From a virus: a DNA stretch of 21,605 nt. Of this stretch, positions 14,125 through 20,929 are shown piece after piece (positions within the stretch are counted from its first letter, which is position 1; every line of letters starts with the position of its first letter). A model generated the notes under the pieces. That model saw only the letters and a list, made by a program, of their open reading frames with translations, searched no databases and had not been told where the DNA came from. Location of the stretch: positions 1 to 21,605 of the IMG/VR virus record IMGVR_UViG_3300025815_000137; one strand, 5' to 3'. The translations under genes were made by a program, and so were the position numbers.

Positions 14125-14694
14125 TTATTGTCCACTGTAAATTTCATAGATATAGTTTTTGTATATTTCAGTACGAATGTTGATGAAGGGTCTATACTTC
14201 ATCAACTTCATATTTATCTCATCCCAAAGAGGGTCTTTAAGATGAGTACCCCAATATTTACAGCCATCAATGAGTTTATCGACAACTGAAAGTGTGTCAA
14301 GGGATATCTTGCCAGAGAAATAATCTGAAATTATTTCTGGGTAGCCTTCTTTGACGATGATCGCTTGGTCGAAGTTTTCGTACTGCTTGATTTCTTCTTT
14401 GAAGCTGTAGTCGAAGCTTTGCTGGTACTTTTGCCACCTTTTGTGGATTTTTTCACCTCGTTCAGAGAGGATGTCCGTGACGTAAAAATCAGGGTCATCT
14501 GACAGTACAGATACAAGCAGAGTTTGTACATTTGGTCTAGAGGCCATTTTAGTAAAGAGATAGTAGTCTTTACGATTTTTGAAAGTGTCTTCATTTGCAT
14601 TTACCTTTCCGTTATATTTAAAAAAATCATAAGTCTCCGTTTTGAAGTGCTGTTTAAGGGCTAAGTAGAGCTTATAACATTTGAATGGTGTCAC
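14125..14694 (-). CDS. 59: Helicase loader gp59
   Basis: This 189-residue protein matches T4 gp59 (217 aa), which binds forks and gp32-coated ssDNA and loads the gp41 helicase. The N-terminus (MTPFKCYKLYLALKQHFKTETYDFFKYNGKV) is the family signature, followed by FKNRKDYYLFTKMA and DPDFYVTDILS. The C-terminal half is helical (HLKDPLWDEINMKLMKYRPFINIRTEIYKNYI). The start codon is GTG at 14694 and overlaps the gp33 stop as GTGA. It lies between gp33 and gp32, as in T4 (33-59-32). Confidence 0.9.
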   Translation of the reverse strand: MTPFKCYKLYLALKQHFKTETYDFFKYNGKVNANEDTFKNRKDYYLFTKMASRPNVQTLLVSVLSDDPDFYVTDILSERGEKIHKRWQKYQQSFDYSFKEEIKQYENFDQAIIVKEGYPEIISDYFSGKISLDTLSVVDKLIDGCKYWGTHLKDPLWDEINMKLMKYRPFINIRTEIYKNYIYEIYSGQ

Positions 14695-14924
14695 AGTATC
14701 GCCGTATTTGCATCCTTCTGGAGAAGATTATATTTTCGACTCTCAAGTTCCAGTTTAATCTTTAAAACCGGATTCTTCTTAATCATCTTATATATAATTT
14801 CTTCTTCCAAGTTTTCACGTTTCATAATCTCCATTATAGCTTCCATGTAGGTTATGTCCGAGTCAAGTACCATATTCTCAACTGCAAGTCCAAAATTTCT
14901 GTATGTTTCTATAGCATTTTTCAT
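14691..14924 (-). CDS. 33: Late transcription coactivator gp33
   Basis: This 77-residue protein fits gp33, which bridges the host RNA polymerase beta flap and the gp45 clamp to activate late promoters. T4 gp33 is 112 aa; marine relatives are shorter. The sequence is mostly helical: FGLAVENMVLDSDITYMEAIMEIMKRENLEEEIIYKMI, then LKIKLELESRKYNLL. It ends in a hydrophobic tail (ANTAIL), which would be the clamp-binding end. The call rests strongly on position directly before gp59 and gp32. No clear ribosome site is seen before the ATG, 8 nt after phoH. Its presence supports the late-promoter reading of the TATAAATA-like boxes in this window. Confidence 0.75.
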   Translation of the reverse strand: MKNAIETYRNFGLAVENMVLDSDITYMEAIMEIMKRENLEEEIIYKMIKKNPVLKIKLELESRKYNLLQKDANTAIL

Positions 14925-14932
14925 ATATTAAT

Positions 14933-15658
14933 TCAATTGAGACCTAATTCCATTCTTGCCTCAAGATACTCCCTTACAATTCCACTTCTTACGACATCGT
15001 TTATTCCCATCTCTACGTGTGTGAATGATGGCATTAGGCGAATTATCTTGAAGAGGTTGGTTATTCCACTTTCCTCAAGACCCTTAGTGACAAAATCAGA
15101 CTGCCTGAAATCACCGCAGAATATGATTCTAGAACCTTGTCCCATACGGGTAATCACTGTTGAAATTTCGTGATCATTCAAGTTCTGAACTTCGTCAACA
15201 ATCACAACATGATTGTCCCACGTTACGCCTCTGAGAAAAGATGTTGGCGTAAAGTCAATCATCTTCCTCATCTTAAGCTGCGTGTACGCATCATCCCTGT
15301 CGAACAATTTAGAACATATTTCATAGTATGGTTCCTCATAAGCCCTCATCTTGTCTTTTGCTGAACCGGGCATAAATCCCAACTCTCTAGCAGAGACAGC
15401 ACTTCTGATAACCAGAACCTTTTCAATATTCGAATCCGACAGAAGATCTTTGAGTGCAAGGTAAAGGCTGATATATGTCTTACCCGTACCCGGAAGCCCA
15501 TGAATGAAAATATGTTTCTTTTGAAAATACTGACTGAAGATCTTCTTCTGATTATCAGTCTTTGGCCTTACATTTTCTAGAACTAACGATTTTTCAAATG
15601 ATTGTCTTTTTTGTTCTTTAATATGATTGGCGTTTTTTTGTCTTATTTTTCTAGCCAT
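14933..15658 (-). CDS. phoH: PhoH-like ATPase
   Basis: This 241-residue P-loop ATPase is of the PhoH family, widespread in marine phages and sometimes linked to phosphate stress, with no settled function in phage. Walker A is GLPGTGKT (54-61) and Walker B is VVIVDE (151-156). The family segments RSAVSARELGFMPGSAKDKM (85-104) and FCGDFRQSDF (180-189, sensor region) are present, along with FLRGVTWDNHVVIVDEVQN. The N-terminus is very basic. The start has AGGGA 5 nt upstream. It is preceded by a run of small conserved genes and followed by gp33. Confidence 0.93.
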   Translation of the reverse strand: MARKIRQKNANHIKEQKRQSFEKSLVLENVRPKTDNQKKIFSQYFQKKHIFIHGLPGTGKTYISLYLALKDLLSDSNIEKVLVIRSAVSARELGFMPGSAKDKMRAYEEPYYEICSKLFDRDDAYTQLKMRKMIDFTPTSFLRGVTWDNHVVIVDEVQNLNDHEISTVITRMGQGSRIIFCGDFRQSDFVTKGLEESGITNLFKIIRLMPSFTHVEMGINDVVRSGIVREYLEARMELGLN

Positions 15659-15666
15659 TCAATTCC

Positions 15667-15900
15667 CTAAAATGTATTTACTGTGCTACCTTTATGTGCC
15701 TTCTTAGTCTCTCTAAGAAGATCTCTAAAATTGTCATCCGGTTTAATTCTCCCCATTCTGTGAGGATCAGCAAATCCGGGTGTAGCTAAACAAAGCTGAA
15801 GATTTTTATTTTCTTCTAGATAACTATCTCTTTCTACAAGAGACATAATTTTAGTTACCGTTTCACCAGTTTCTTTGTCTTTAAATGTATAAGATGGCAT
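15667..15900 (-). CDS. Small conserved FmdB-like protein without the zinc cysteines
   Basis: This is a 77-residue protein of unknown function. It starts MPSYTFKDKETGETVTKIMS, which resembles the start of FmdB-type zinc-ribbon regulators (MPxYxFxC..CG), but the cysteine pairs are missing; the only Cys is in LQLCLATPGF. The later part (GFADPHRMGRIKPDDNFRDLLRETKKAHKGSTVNTF) looks like a conserved family I recall in T4-like marine phages next to phoH. I prefer the ATG at 15900, which overlaps the upstream stop by one base (TGATG), over the one at 15909, which would add only MEL. Confidence 0.65.
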   Translation of the reverse strand: MPSYTFKDKETGETVTKIMSLVERDSYLEENKNLQLCLATPGFADPHRMGRIKPDDNFRDLLRETKKAHKGSTVNTF

Positions 15901-16055
15901 CAGTTCCATTCATCCCTGTAATCATCCCGGTAAGGATCGTTCTTTTTTCTGTTCAGATTTTTTTGTCTCTTATACTTTTGATAATTGATATCTTCAAATT
16001 CATCATAATATTCTTCAGTTACGAAATCTGACTTTTTACTAGACCGTCTTTTCAT
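15900..16055 (-). CDS. 51-residue highly charged small protein
   Basis: This small gene fits exactly between its neighbours. The ATG at 16055 overlaps the upstream stop as ATGA, and the TGA at 15900-15902 overlaps the next ATG as TGATG. The product starts MKRRSSKKSD, has an acidic middle (VTEEYYDEFEDINYQ) and ends DDYRDEWN. More than half of its residues are charged or Tyr. The double coupling and lack of gaps are the evidence that it is real. No function can be read from it; a nucleic-acid or RNA-polymerase binding peptide is possible but unproven. Confidence 0.75.
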   Translation of the reverse strand: MKRRSSKKSDFVTEEYYDEFEDINYQKYKRQKNLNRKKNDPYRDDYRDEWN

Positions 16056-16471
16056 TTGAATAAATCCGGGAAGGCTCTTTCTGTTAATTTTTGGGTTACA
16101 TTTTTAACGGGAATTTCTTTGTCTTTCATTCCAATTAAAATTTTAGCATCATCTTTATCGACCGTTTCCAACATACCGATGAAAAGGCTTTCTCTTTTGA
16201 GATCAGTGATGTTTGGATTTCCACCCTCAATAAAAAGATAAAGCTTTTTGAAATGATAATACAAATTGCCTTGTTGATCTGGGAAATCATTTTCTTTGTA
16301 AGGAGGTGTCCCTTCCGGTAAAAGAAATTTGATTCTCGGATCAAATGCATATCTAAGAATTGTTCTAAGAGGATTATTACCTCTGTAGCTTCTCATAACT
16401 TTAACACGATCTTGAAAAGAGGCTTGTTCGCCAATCTCATGCAAGATTTCAGAAATACTTTTTCTAACCAT
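16052..16471 (-). CDS. DUF6433-like conserved marine phage protein
   Basis: This 139-residue protein of unknown function resembles a family common in T4-like cyanophages (DUF6433, as I recall it). The conserved points are an N-terminal helix (SISEILHEIGEQASFQDRVKVM), LRTILRYAFDPRIKFLLPEGTPPY (the FDP..KFLLPEGxPPY motif), YHFKKLYLFIEGGNPNITDLKRESLFIGMLETVDKDDAKILIGMKDK, and the C-terminal LTERAFPDLF. No catalytic pattern is evident. The ribosome site AGGAC lies about 4 nt before the ATG, inside the last codons of the upstream gene (8-nt overlap). It probably belongs to the early or middle set that includes phoH and gp33. Confidence 0.7.
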   Translation of the reverse strand: MVRKSISEILHEIGEQASFQDRVKVMRSYRGNNPLRTILRYAFDPRIKFLLPEGTPPYKENDFPDQQGNLYYHFKKLYLFIEGGNPNITDLKRESLFIGMLETVDKDDAKILIGMKDKEIPVKNVTQKLTERAFPDLFK

Positions 16472-16895
16472 TGTTGTCCTTGTTTTTTAAATATTCTTTA
16501 GTCATTTCAATGAGTTTGTCTCTGTATTTATTATTTACGGAAACGAAGAGATGGGTGTTAAACCCATCCTCCGTAAAACCAATTGGCTCATAAAGATTAT
16601 CAAACACAACAGAAAGATCATAATCAACGTTTTCAAGAAGACAAAATACAGCAAAAAGAGCTTCTTTAATCATTGCCAATCGAGGTTGAAGTTCTTCGAA
16701 AAACCCTTCATCCTCTGTGTCGATGTGGTTCATATGACCACTTCTTTCGATGATTCTCATAACAATGCCAAAAATCTCATTCGACATCTCATCACAGTAA
16801 GATGACTTAAGACTCAATAAGTCCTTATCGACATCCTTTTTATCTTCACTCGGCTTTGTACTTTTACCGAAACTAATTACATTGTTAGAGTTCAT
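16464..16895 (-). CDS. Conserved hypothetical protein
   Basis: I do not recognise this 143-residue protein. The N-terminus (about 1-30) is polar and Lys/Asp/Ser-rich, probably disordered. Residues about 33-90 form amphipathic helices (YCDEMSNEIFGIVMRIIERSG; RLAMIKEALFAVFCLLENVDY). The C-terminal part continues with YDLSVVFDNLYEPIGF and LFVSVNNKYRDKLIEMTKEYL. There is no signal peptide or membrane segment. It overlaps the glycosyltransferase end by 11 nt and the next gene by 8 nt, so it is translated in a coupled chain. The helical core may be an oligomerisation or binding module; no function is claimed. Confidence 0.7.
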   Translation of the reverse strand: MNSNNVISFGKSTKPSEDKKDVDKDLLSLKSSYCDEMSNEIFGIVMRIIERSGHMNHIDTEDEGFFEELQPRLAMIKEALFAVFCLLENVDYDLSVVFDNLYEPIGFTEDGFNTHLFVSVNNKYRDKLIEMTKEYLKNKDNNG

Positions 16896-17841
16896 TTCTT
16901 TCCCATAAAATATTATTCAATAGCTGATTCCACTCCTGCATTCTAACCTTCCAAGAATAAAAATTGTCGTAGTATAGTTTTTGCTGGATAATCATATTTT
17001 CAGCATCGTCTTTACCTTCAGACAAAGTTTTAATCATGTTGTCCAAAATGGATGTAAACAAATTTGCATGTTTATTATTATCTGGCGTCCACTGATAAGT
17101 GATCCCCCAAGATGCAGCAGTCTCAGAAAGCGCTGCGTAATTAGGTGCCAACATCAGACACCCAGCATCCAAAGCCTCAATTGCACAAATGCATGATGTT
17201 TCAGGCCAGATGTTAGGATAAGCAAAAATATCTGCCTTTGCCAAAGCTTCTCTAATTACAGAGTTAGGCTGTGTCCCGTGATAATGAATCTTAGGATGTT
17301 GTCTACATCTATCGAAAAGATCTTCATATGGCTTGTCTCTTTCCGGCCAACCATATAAATCAAAACTCGAATATACATCGAGTTCAATGTTATCATACTT
17401 TTCTGCAAGATATTCGAAAGATGGGATCAGCAACTCAAGTCCACGGTGAGGTGTTGAGTGGTAAATCAATCTGATAATACCATCTTTAGGTTTTTCTTCC
17501 ATTTCAATCGGCTCGATTGCATTTTTAATTACGTAACAATCATCCCAATCTAAACCATATGTATGGATGTACTCATTCATTTGCCAGTTTGACACAAAAA
17601 CAAACTTTGCAAATCTATCCCTACTTTCTTTATCTGCTAAGTGCTGTGATTCGGGATCATTTGGAAGATCGTGTAACCACAAAATAGGGATCTTATTTTC
17701 ATCAATATCCCTAACTCTTGAACAAATAATCTGAAACTTGTCAGCTAATTCTGGATCAAGTCTCTCAGCTAGAGCAGTTGCCATGAGTTCTGTTCCACCC
17801 ATAGCATTCTGACTCAGTTCATTTCTTTCAATTTCTACCAT
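16885..17841 (-). CDS. GT4-family (GT-B) glycosyltransferase
   Basis: This 318-residue protein is a retaining GT-B glycosyltransferase of the group 1/GT4 type. Evidence: GGTELMATALAERL near the N-terminus (15-28), the YHSTPHRGLELLIPSFEYL segment at the domain junction (127-145, with the phosphate-binding Arg133-Gly134), HYHGTQPNSVIREALAKADIFAYPN, and the E-x7-E donor-site motif (Glu214 and Glu222) in PETSCICAIEAL. The N-terminal domain looks short (about 115 aa). Targets could be phage DNA, virion proteins or host surface glycans; the sequence does not say which. The neighbours are glutaredoxin upstream (one-base gap) and a hypothetical gene downstream. Similar genes are frequent in T4-like marine phages. 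Confidence 0.88.
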   Translation of the reverse strand: MVEIERNELSQNAMGGTELMATALAERLDPELADKFQIICSRVRDIDENKIPILWLHDLPNDPESQHLADKESRDRFAKFVFVSNWQMNEYIHTYGLDWDDCYVIKNAIEPIEMEEKPKDGIIRLIYHSTPHRGLELLIPSFEYLAEKYDNIELDVYSSFDLYGWPERDKPYEDLFDRCRQHPKIHYHGTQPNSVIREALAKADIFAYPNIWPETSCICAIEALDAGCLMLAPNYAALSETAASWGITYQWTPDNNKHANLFTSILDNMIKTLSEGKDDAENMIIQQKLYYDNFYSWKVRMQEWNQLLNNILWERNEL

Positions 17842-17842
17842 T

Positions 17843-18085
17843 CTATCCCTTAAGTAACATTCTATTTACGGATTCAGTTAATTCCTGATAACCACCAAGT
17901 TTTTGACCGTCCAAAACAACAATAGGAACAGTCTTAACACCCGGAAACATTTCAAAAAGATCAGTCTTGGAAATATCTCTTCCTAAGACGTACTCAGTAT
18001 ATGTGTGTCCTTTATCCTTTATAAGCTCCTTTGCCTTAACACAATAAGAACAGTTCTCTTGAGTGTAAATTACATAGTTATTCAT
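17843..18085 (-). CDS. Glutaredoxin
   Basis: This 80-residue dithiol glutaredoxin reduces disulfides using glutathione. In phage it probably supplies electrons to ribonucleotide reductase for dNTP synthesis. The active site is Cys12-Ser-Tyr-Cys15 in ENCSYCVKAKELIKDKG; the cis-Pro motif is TVP (52-54) and the glutathione-binding GG is 64-65 in DGQKLGGYQEL. The length is that of a minimal Grx. The start has a strong AAGGAG site 7 nt upstream. It is the first gene of the minus-strand block, divergent from the Ntn-hydrolase-like gene. Confidence 0.92.
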   Translation of the reverse strand: MNNYVIYTQENCSYCVKAKELIKDKGHTYTEYVLGRDISKTDLFEMFPGVKTVPIVVLDGQKLGGYQELTESVNRMLLKG

Positions 18086-18104
18086 CTTTTAACTCCTTGT
18101 TTAT

Positions 18105-18112
18105 CATAAATA
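18105..18112 (+). promoter_or_regulatory. Candidate late promoter for the exported-protein operon
   Basis: CATAAATA differs in one base from the T4 late box TATAAATA. It lies 35 nt before the ATG at 18147, which would give a leader of about 28 nt containing a strong AGGAG (18137-18141). It sits in the only divergent gap here (18086-18146) and is followed directly by an inverted repeat. Confidence 0.5.
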
Positions 18113-18132
18113 ACAGTAATCTTATTTACTGT
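18113..18132. promoter_or_regulatory. Inverted repeat in the divergent gap, possible operator
   Basis: ACAGTAA-N6-TTACTGT is a perfect 7-bp inverted repeat with a 20-bp span, typical in size of a dimeric repressor site. It covers the expected start point of the plus-strand promoter. On the minus strand it contains AGTAAATAA, a weaker late-like box pointing to glutaredoxin. The site is therefore placed to control both blocks. Confidence 0.4.
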
Positions 18133-18146
18133 CAACAGGAGTCAAC

Positions 18147-19010
18147 ATGTGTGTTGTCGTTGCAAAATATCTTCCTGAGTACGGTTGGGTTCTTGCTAAA
18201 AACAGGGACCGTAACTACAAACCCGTTGTTTCTATTAAACAATCTAATAGAAACGGCGTACAAAGATTGTACATGCAAGATGATAAGACTCGTTACACTG
18301 AAGGTGTAAACGAACACGGTGTGGCTATTCTTTCTGCATCTATTATGGTTAAGAAAGATGAGAAGGAAGGCGCTGCTGCTGGTTCAGATGATCAGTCTGA
18401 GAGAACTTACTACGCTCCAGATGGTATTCGTATCAGAACTGCTCTGTTTAAAAGAAGTGCAAAGTCTGCCCTGAACACTCTTATTAGACTTCAGATTCCG
18501 GGAAATACTTTAATTGCAGACGACAATGAGTGTTACATTCTGGAAGGAGCATTCAGAGACTATCACGGTCCTAATAAAAAATACGAATATACTTTCAAAA
18601 AACTTAAAAAGACTGACGGTATTGTGAGAACAAATCACGGTATCGACATGCCTTGGGCTGGTTATCAAAACAACAAAGATAACCCACATGAAAAGGCTTC
18701 TAGAAAGTCTTCTGAAAATAGAATGAAGATTGTTCTTCAGCAACTGAAATCCATCAAAACACCTGAAGATATGTTACAAGTTCTTTCTTCTCAACCCGAA
18801 AAAGATCCACAAATGAATCCTTTGAGGCATGATGAGAAAAGAAAAGCTATGAGAACTACAGGTCAACTTCTTTGTATTCCAAAGGAAAGAACCTTACACT
18901 ACAGACCAACATATTCAGAAATTACACTAAAAAATTATAATGCATTAAACAACCAGAAGAGTAAAACCTTCTTCGAAGTGATTTCATCTAGAAAATTATT
19001 CGACATTTAA
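18147..19010 (+). CDS. Ntn-hydrolase-fold protein (NRDE/choloylglycine-hydrolase-like)
   Basis: This 287-residue protein begins Met-Cys (MCVVVAKYLPEYGWVLAKNRDRNYKP). A Cys at position 2, exposed by Met removal, followed about 17 residues later by NRDR or a similar motif, is the layout of Cys-type Ntn hydrolases: choloylglycine hydrolase, acyltransferase and the NRDE/TANGO2 family. Further fitting parts are RYTEGVNEHGVAILSAS (the GVNEHG turn, about 49-65), NTLIADDNECYILEG (about 118-132) and GIVRTNHGIDMPWAG (a TNH motif after a strand, as in the family). Asp21 and Arg20 would be active-site partners. It probably cleaves or transfers an amide or acyl bond on an unknown substrate. It lacks a signal peptide, so it acts in the cytoplasm, yet it leads an operon of exported proteins. 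AGGAG lies 5 nt before the ATG. Confidence 0.7.
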   Translation: MCVVVAKYLPEYGWVLAKNRDRNYKPVVSIKQSNRNGVQRLYMQDDKTRYTEGVNEHGVAILSASIMVKKDEKEGAAAGSDDQSERTYYAPDGIRIRTALFKRSAKSALNTLIRLQIPGNTLIADDNECYILEGAFRDYHGPNKKYEYTFKKLKKTDGIVRTNHGIDMPWAGYQNNKDNPHEKASRKSSENRMKIVLQQLKSIKTPEDMLQVLSSQPEKDPQMNPLRHDEKRKAMRTTGQLLCIPKERTLHYRPTYSEITLKNYNALNNQKSKTFFEVISSRKLFDI

Positions 19011-19019
19011 GGACATGAA

Positions 19020-19586
19020 ATGTTTAAAAGACTGCTACTCGTAGCAGTGTTATTTGTTATTCCAAATATTGCATTTTCACAAAATGAACCGATAGTGACT
19101 GAAAATTACACTGAAAGCACTGTTGACACAAAATCGGAATCTACCACTACGGTAATTTCGGCACCGCCTTCTGCTATTGCACCAAACCTCAATACGGCAA
19201 ACTCTGACCTTTGTACGGTTGGAGTTTCAGGTGCTGTTCAAACGCAAATCTTGGGAATATCTGCTGGATCGACAGTTCGAGACATGAACTGTGAAAAACT
19301 CAAAAATGCTAAAACACTTTATGACATGGGAATGAAAGTTGCAGCCGTATCTGTGATGTGTCAGGATCCTAGAATTTTTACTGCCATGATGAATGCGGGA
19401 ACTCCCTGTCCTATCGATGGTATGATTGGAGAACAAGCCAAAGAAGAATGGGACAAGCCCATCAACCAAGATCGTAGACCAGACTCAGAAAACAATAGAG
19501 GCATTAACATTGACTCAGAAACTCGTACTACCCTTATTGGCGGTGCTATCGTTGTCGGTGTTCTGGCATTACTCTTGGGCGGATAG
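19020..19586 (+). CDS. Exported protein with C-terminal membrane anchor
   Basis: This 188-residue protein has a clear signal peptide (MFKRLLLVAVLFVIPNIAFS, cleavage expected before Gln21). A Ser/Thr-rich linker (29-60) leads to a compact domain with four Cys (65, 91, 114, 130), for example SDLCTVGVSGAV and SVMCQDPRIFTAMMNAGTPCPIDG, which could form two disulfides in the periplasm. The C-terminus is a membrane segment with Gly-rich ends (TLIGGAIVVGVLALLLGG, 171-188). I recall similar exported proteins in other T4-like marine phages, but know no function. A short GGA-type ribosome site lies just after the upstream stop. Its last 77 nt also encode the signal peptide of the next gene in another frame. 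Confidence 0.75.
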   Translation: MFKRLLLVAVLFVIPNIAFSQNEPIVTENYTESTVDTKSESTTTVISAPPSAIAPNLNTANSDLCTVGVSGAVQTQILGISAGSTVRDMNCEKLKNAKTLYDMGMKVAAVSVMCQDPRIFTAMMNAGTPCPIDGMIGEQAKEEWDKPINQDRRPDSENNRGINIDSETRTTLIGGAIVVGVLALLLGG

Positions 19587-20430
19587 CATTTATGGTGTAA
19601 CCAACAATGCAGCACAAGATGCTCTTAGTTGGTCAATGACTGGTGTTTTACCAGACTTCACTTCTCCTAACGTAACCTTACAGGTCAACGGCATAACTTA
19701 CTATTACGTTATATCAAAAGATCCCGCTGAAGATGTTAAAGTATACGTTCGTAATGAAGATGCTGTAAACGGTGGTTACATTTTTGAAGAAGTTGACGAT
19801 TGGTCAGGACTTCCGGGAAACTCCATTCAAAAGAACTTCAGGTTTGCTGGAATACCGGGAGAACAATGGGGACAAGGAAGCATGGACGTAGAAGGAAATG
19901 GGACAATATCCGACCCTTCTATGTTTTATTCTTACAGAATGGATATAACACCAGATCAAGTTGTTTGTACAAATCCACTTTCAGATCCAACGTGTCCGGG
20001 TTTCCTGAACGCTGTTTATAAATACGTAAGCGGGATTCAAGTCATGACGCCAGATGAAGAATTTTATGAATACTGGCTTGAATTTAAAGAATCTCAAAAA
20101 ATTGAACTTGAAAAAGATGATGTAGTTGAAAATTTTTTTGAAGAAGAAGAAGATGAAGATTTAGAACGTCTTTTAAGATCTGATCCAAAAGTCGGTGGTT
20201 TAGTAGACCTCAACCGACAACAGGAAATGCTTAAAAAACTTAATCCAGAACCTCTTCTTGTTCCATACTACCAAGTTGAATATCAGGGAAACGAATACCC
20301 TGACAAAAATATCATTGATGATAAAGAAATGCCTGATAATAACAGGGCGTTGAGACAACTGGCAGGATCAGCCAGATATTATTCTATGGTGCGCTCTCAG
20401 TATGACAGAGAAGAACTAACCGGAGAATAA
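19510..20430 (+). CDS. Exported acidic protein with signal peptide (TTG start)
   Basis: The frame has no ATG near its beginning. I choose TTG at 19510: AGAGG (19497-19501) lies 8 nt upstream, and the product then starts with a textbook signal peptide, MTQKLVLPLLAVLSLS..., ending SWA before Asp25. This gives 306 residues. The mature N-terminal part is beta-rich (VTLQVNGITYYYVISKD; VKVYVRNEDAV; NFRFAGIPGEQWGQGSMDVEGNGTI), with two Cys close together (VVCTNPLSDPTCPGF). A helical, strongly acidic part follows (EEEEDEDLERLL), and then a Tyr-rich C-terminus. It is probably periplasmic or surface-exposed. I do not recognise a family with certainty. The overlap with the preceding gene's membrane segment is 77 nt. 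Confidence 0.7.
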   Translation: MTQKLVLPLLAVLSLSVFWHYSWADSIYGVTNNAAQDALSWSMTGVLPDFTSPNVTLQVNGITYYYVISKDPAEDVKVYVRNEDAVNGGYIFEEVDDWSGLPGNSIQKNFRFAGIPGEQWGQGSMDVEGNGTISDPSMFYSYRMDITPDQVVCTNPLSDPTCPGFLNAVYKYVSGIQVMTPDEEFYEYWLEFKESQKIELEKDDVVENFFEEEEDEDLERLLRSDPKVGGLVDLNRQQEMLKKLNPEPLLVPYYQVEYQGNEYPDKNIIDDKEMPDNNRALRQLAGSARYYSMVRSQYDREELTGE

Positions 20431-20431
20431 A

Positions 20432-20929
20432 ATGTTAAGAACTATCTTTGCATTGTCTACGCTTTTTATTGCAGGATTTGCTTATGCAGAATCTGTTCCA
20501 ATTATAGGCAATGTCTCATCCAAGTGCAGCATTTACACTGACACGTCTGGTGTTTATGGAAACCCAACCCCAGATGCACTAAGCACAGATCCTGTAGATG
20601 GTGGCGTATTCCCTATCGTAAGATATGACGTTACCATTGCAGATTATTACACTGCTAAAATTTCTTGGCCTCAATCATTTGTGTCGTCACCAAGCTTGAC
20701 CGATGCTCTCAATTGGGACGGAGAAGTAACTGTTTCGTCAACATCTGACGCTTTGATGTCTGGTTATGAAGCAGCCAAAGTAGAATATGACAATGTAACA
20801 GAATACGATCTTTCTGTTGCTGGTTCCACATGGTTTCAAATTGATTCCGAAGTGACTTATGGATTCGGAAAATCATTTCCGGGTGGCGAGTATTCTGCAA
20901 ATATCACAGCAGAGTGCATTGCAAACTGA
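20432..20929 (+). CDS. Exported beta-sandwich protein, fimbrial-subunit-like
   Basis: This 165-residue protein has a signal peptide (MLRTIFALSTLFIAGFAYA, cleavage before Glu20). The mature part has an early Cys (VSSKCSIYTDTSGVYG) and a late Cys (GEYSANITAECIAN), with beta strands between (RYDVTIADYYTAKISWP; GEVTVSSTSDALMSG; YDLSVAGSTWFQID). A Cys near each end and a final GxYxAxIT strand recall secreted Ig-like or pilin-like domains (spore coat U or DUF4402 type). This is a loose resemblance, not a firm family call. GGAG lies 6 nt before the ATG, inside the last codons of the preceding gene, and the stop overlaps the next start (TGATG). Confidence 0.7.
   Translation: MLRTIFALSTLFIAGFAYAESVPIIGNVSSKCSIYTDTSGVYGNPTPDALSTDPVDGGVFPIVRYDVTIADYYTAKISWPQSFVSSPSLTDALNWDGEVTVSSTSDALMSGYEAAKVEYDNVTEYDLSVAGSTWFQIDSEVTYGFGKSFPGGEYSANITAECIAN

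Noticed and set aside
19426-19509. Earlier TTG start for the exported acidic protein
   Set aside because: It adds a polar leader (starting MENKPKKNG) before the signal peptide and has no good ribosome site. TTG at 19510 has AGAGG and gives a clean signal peptide.
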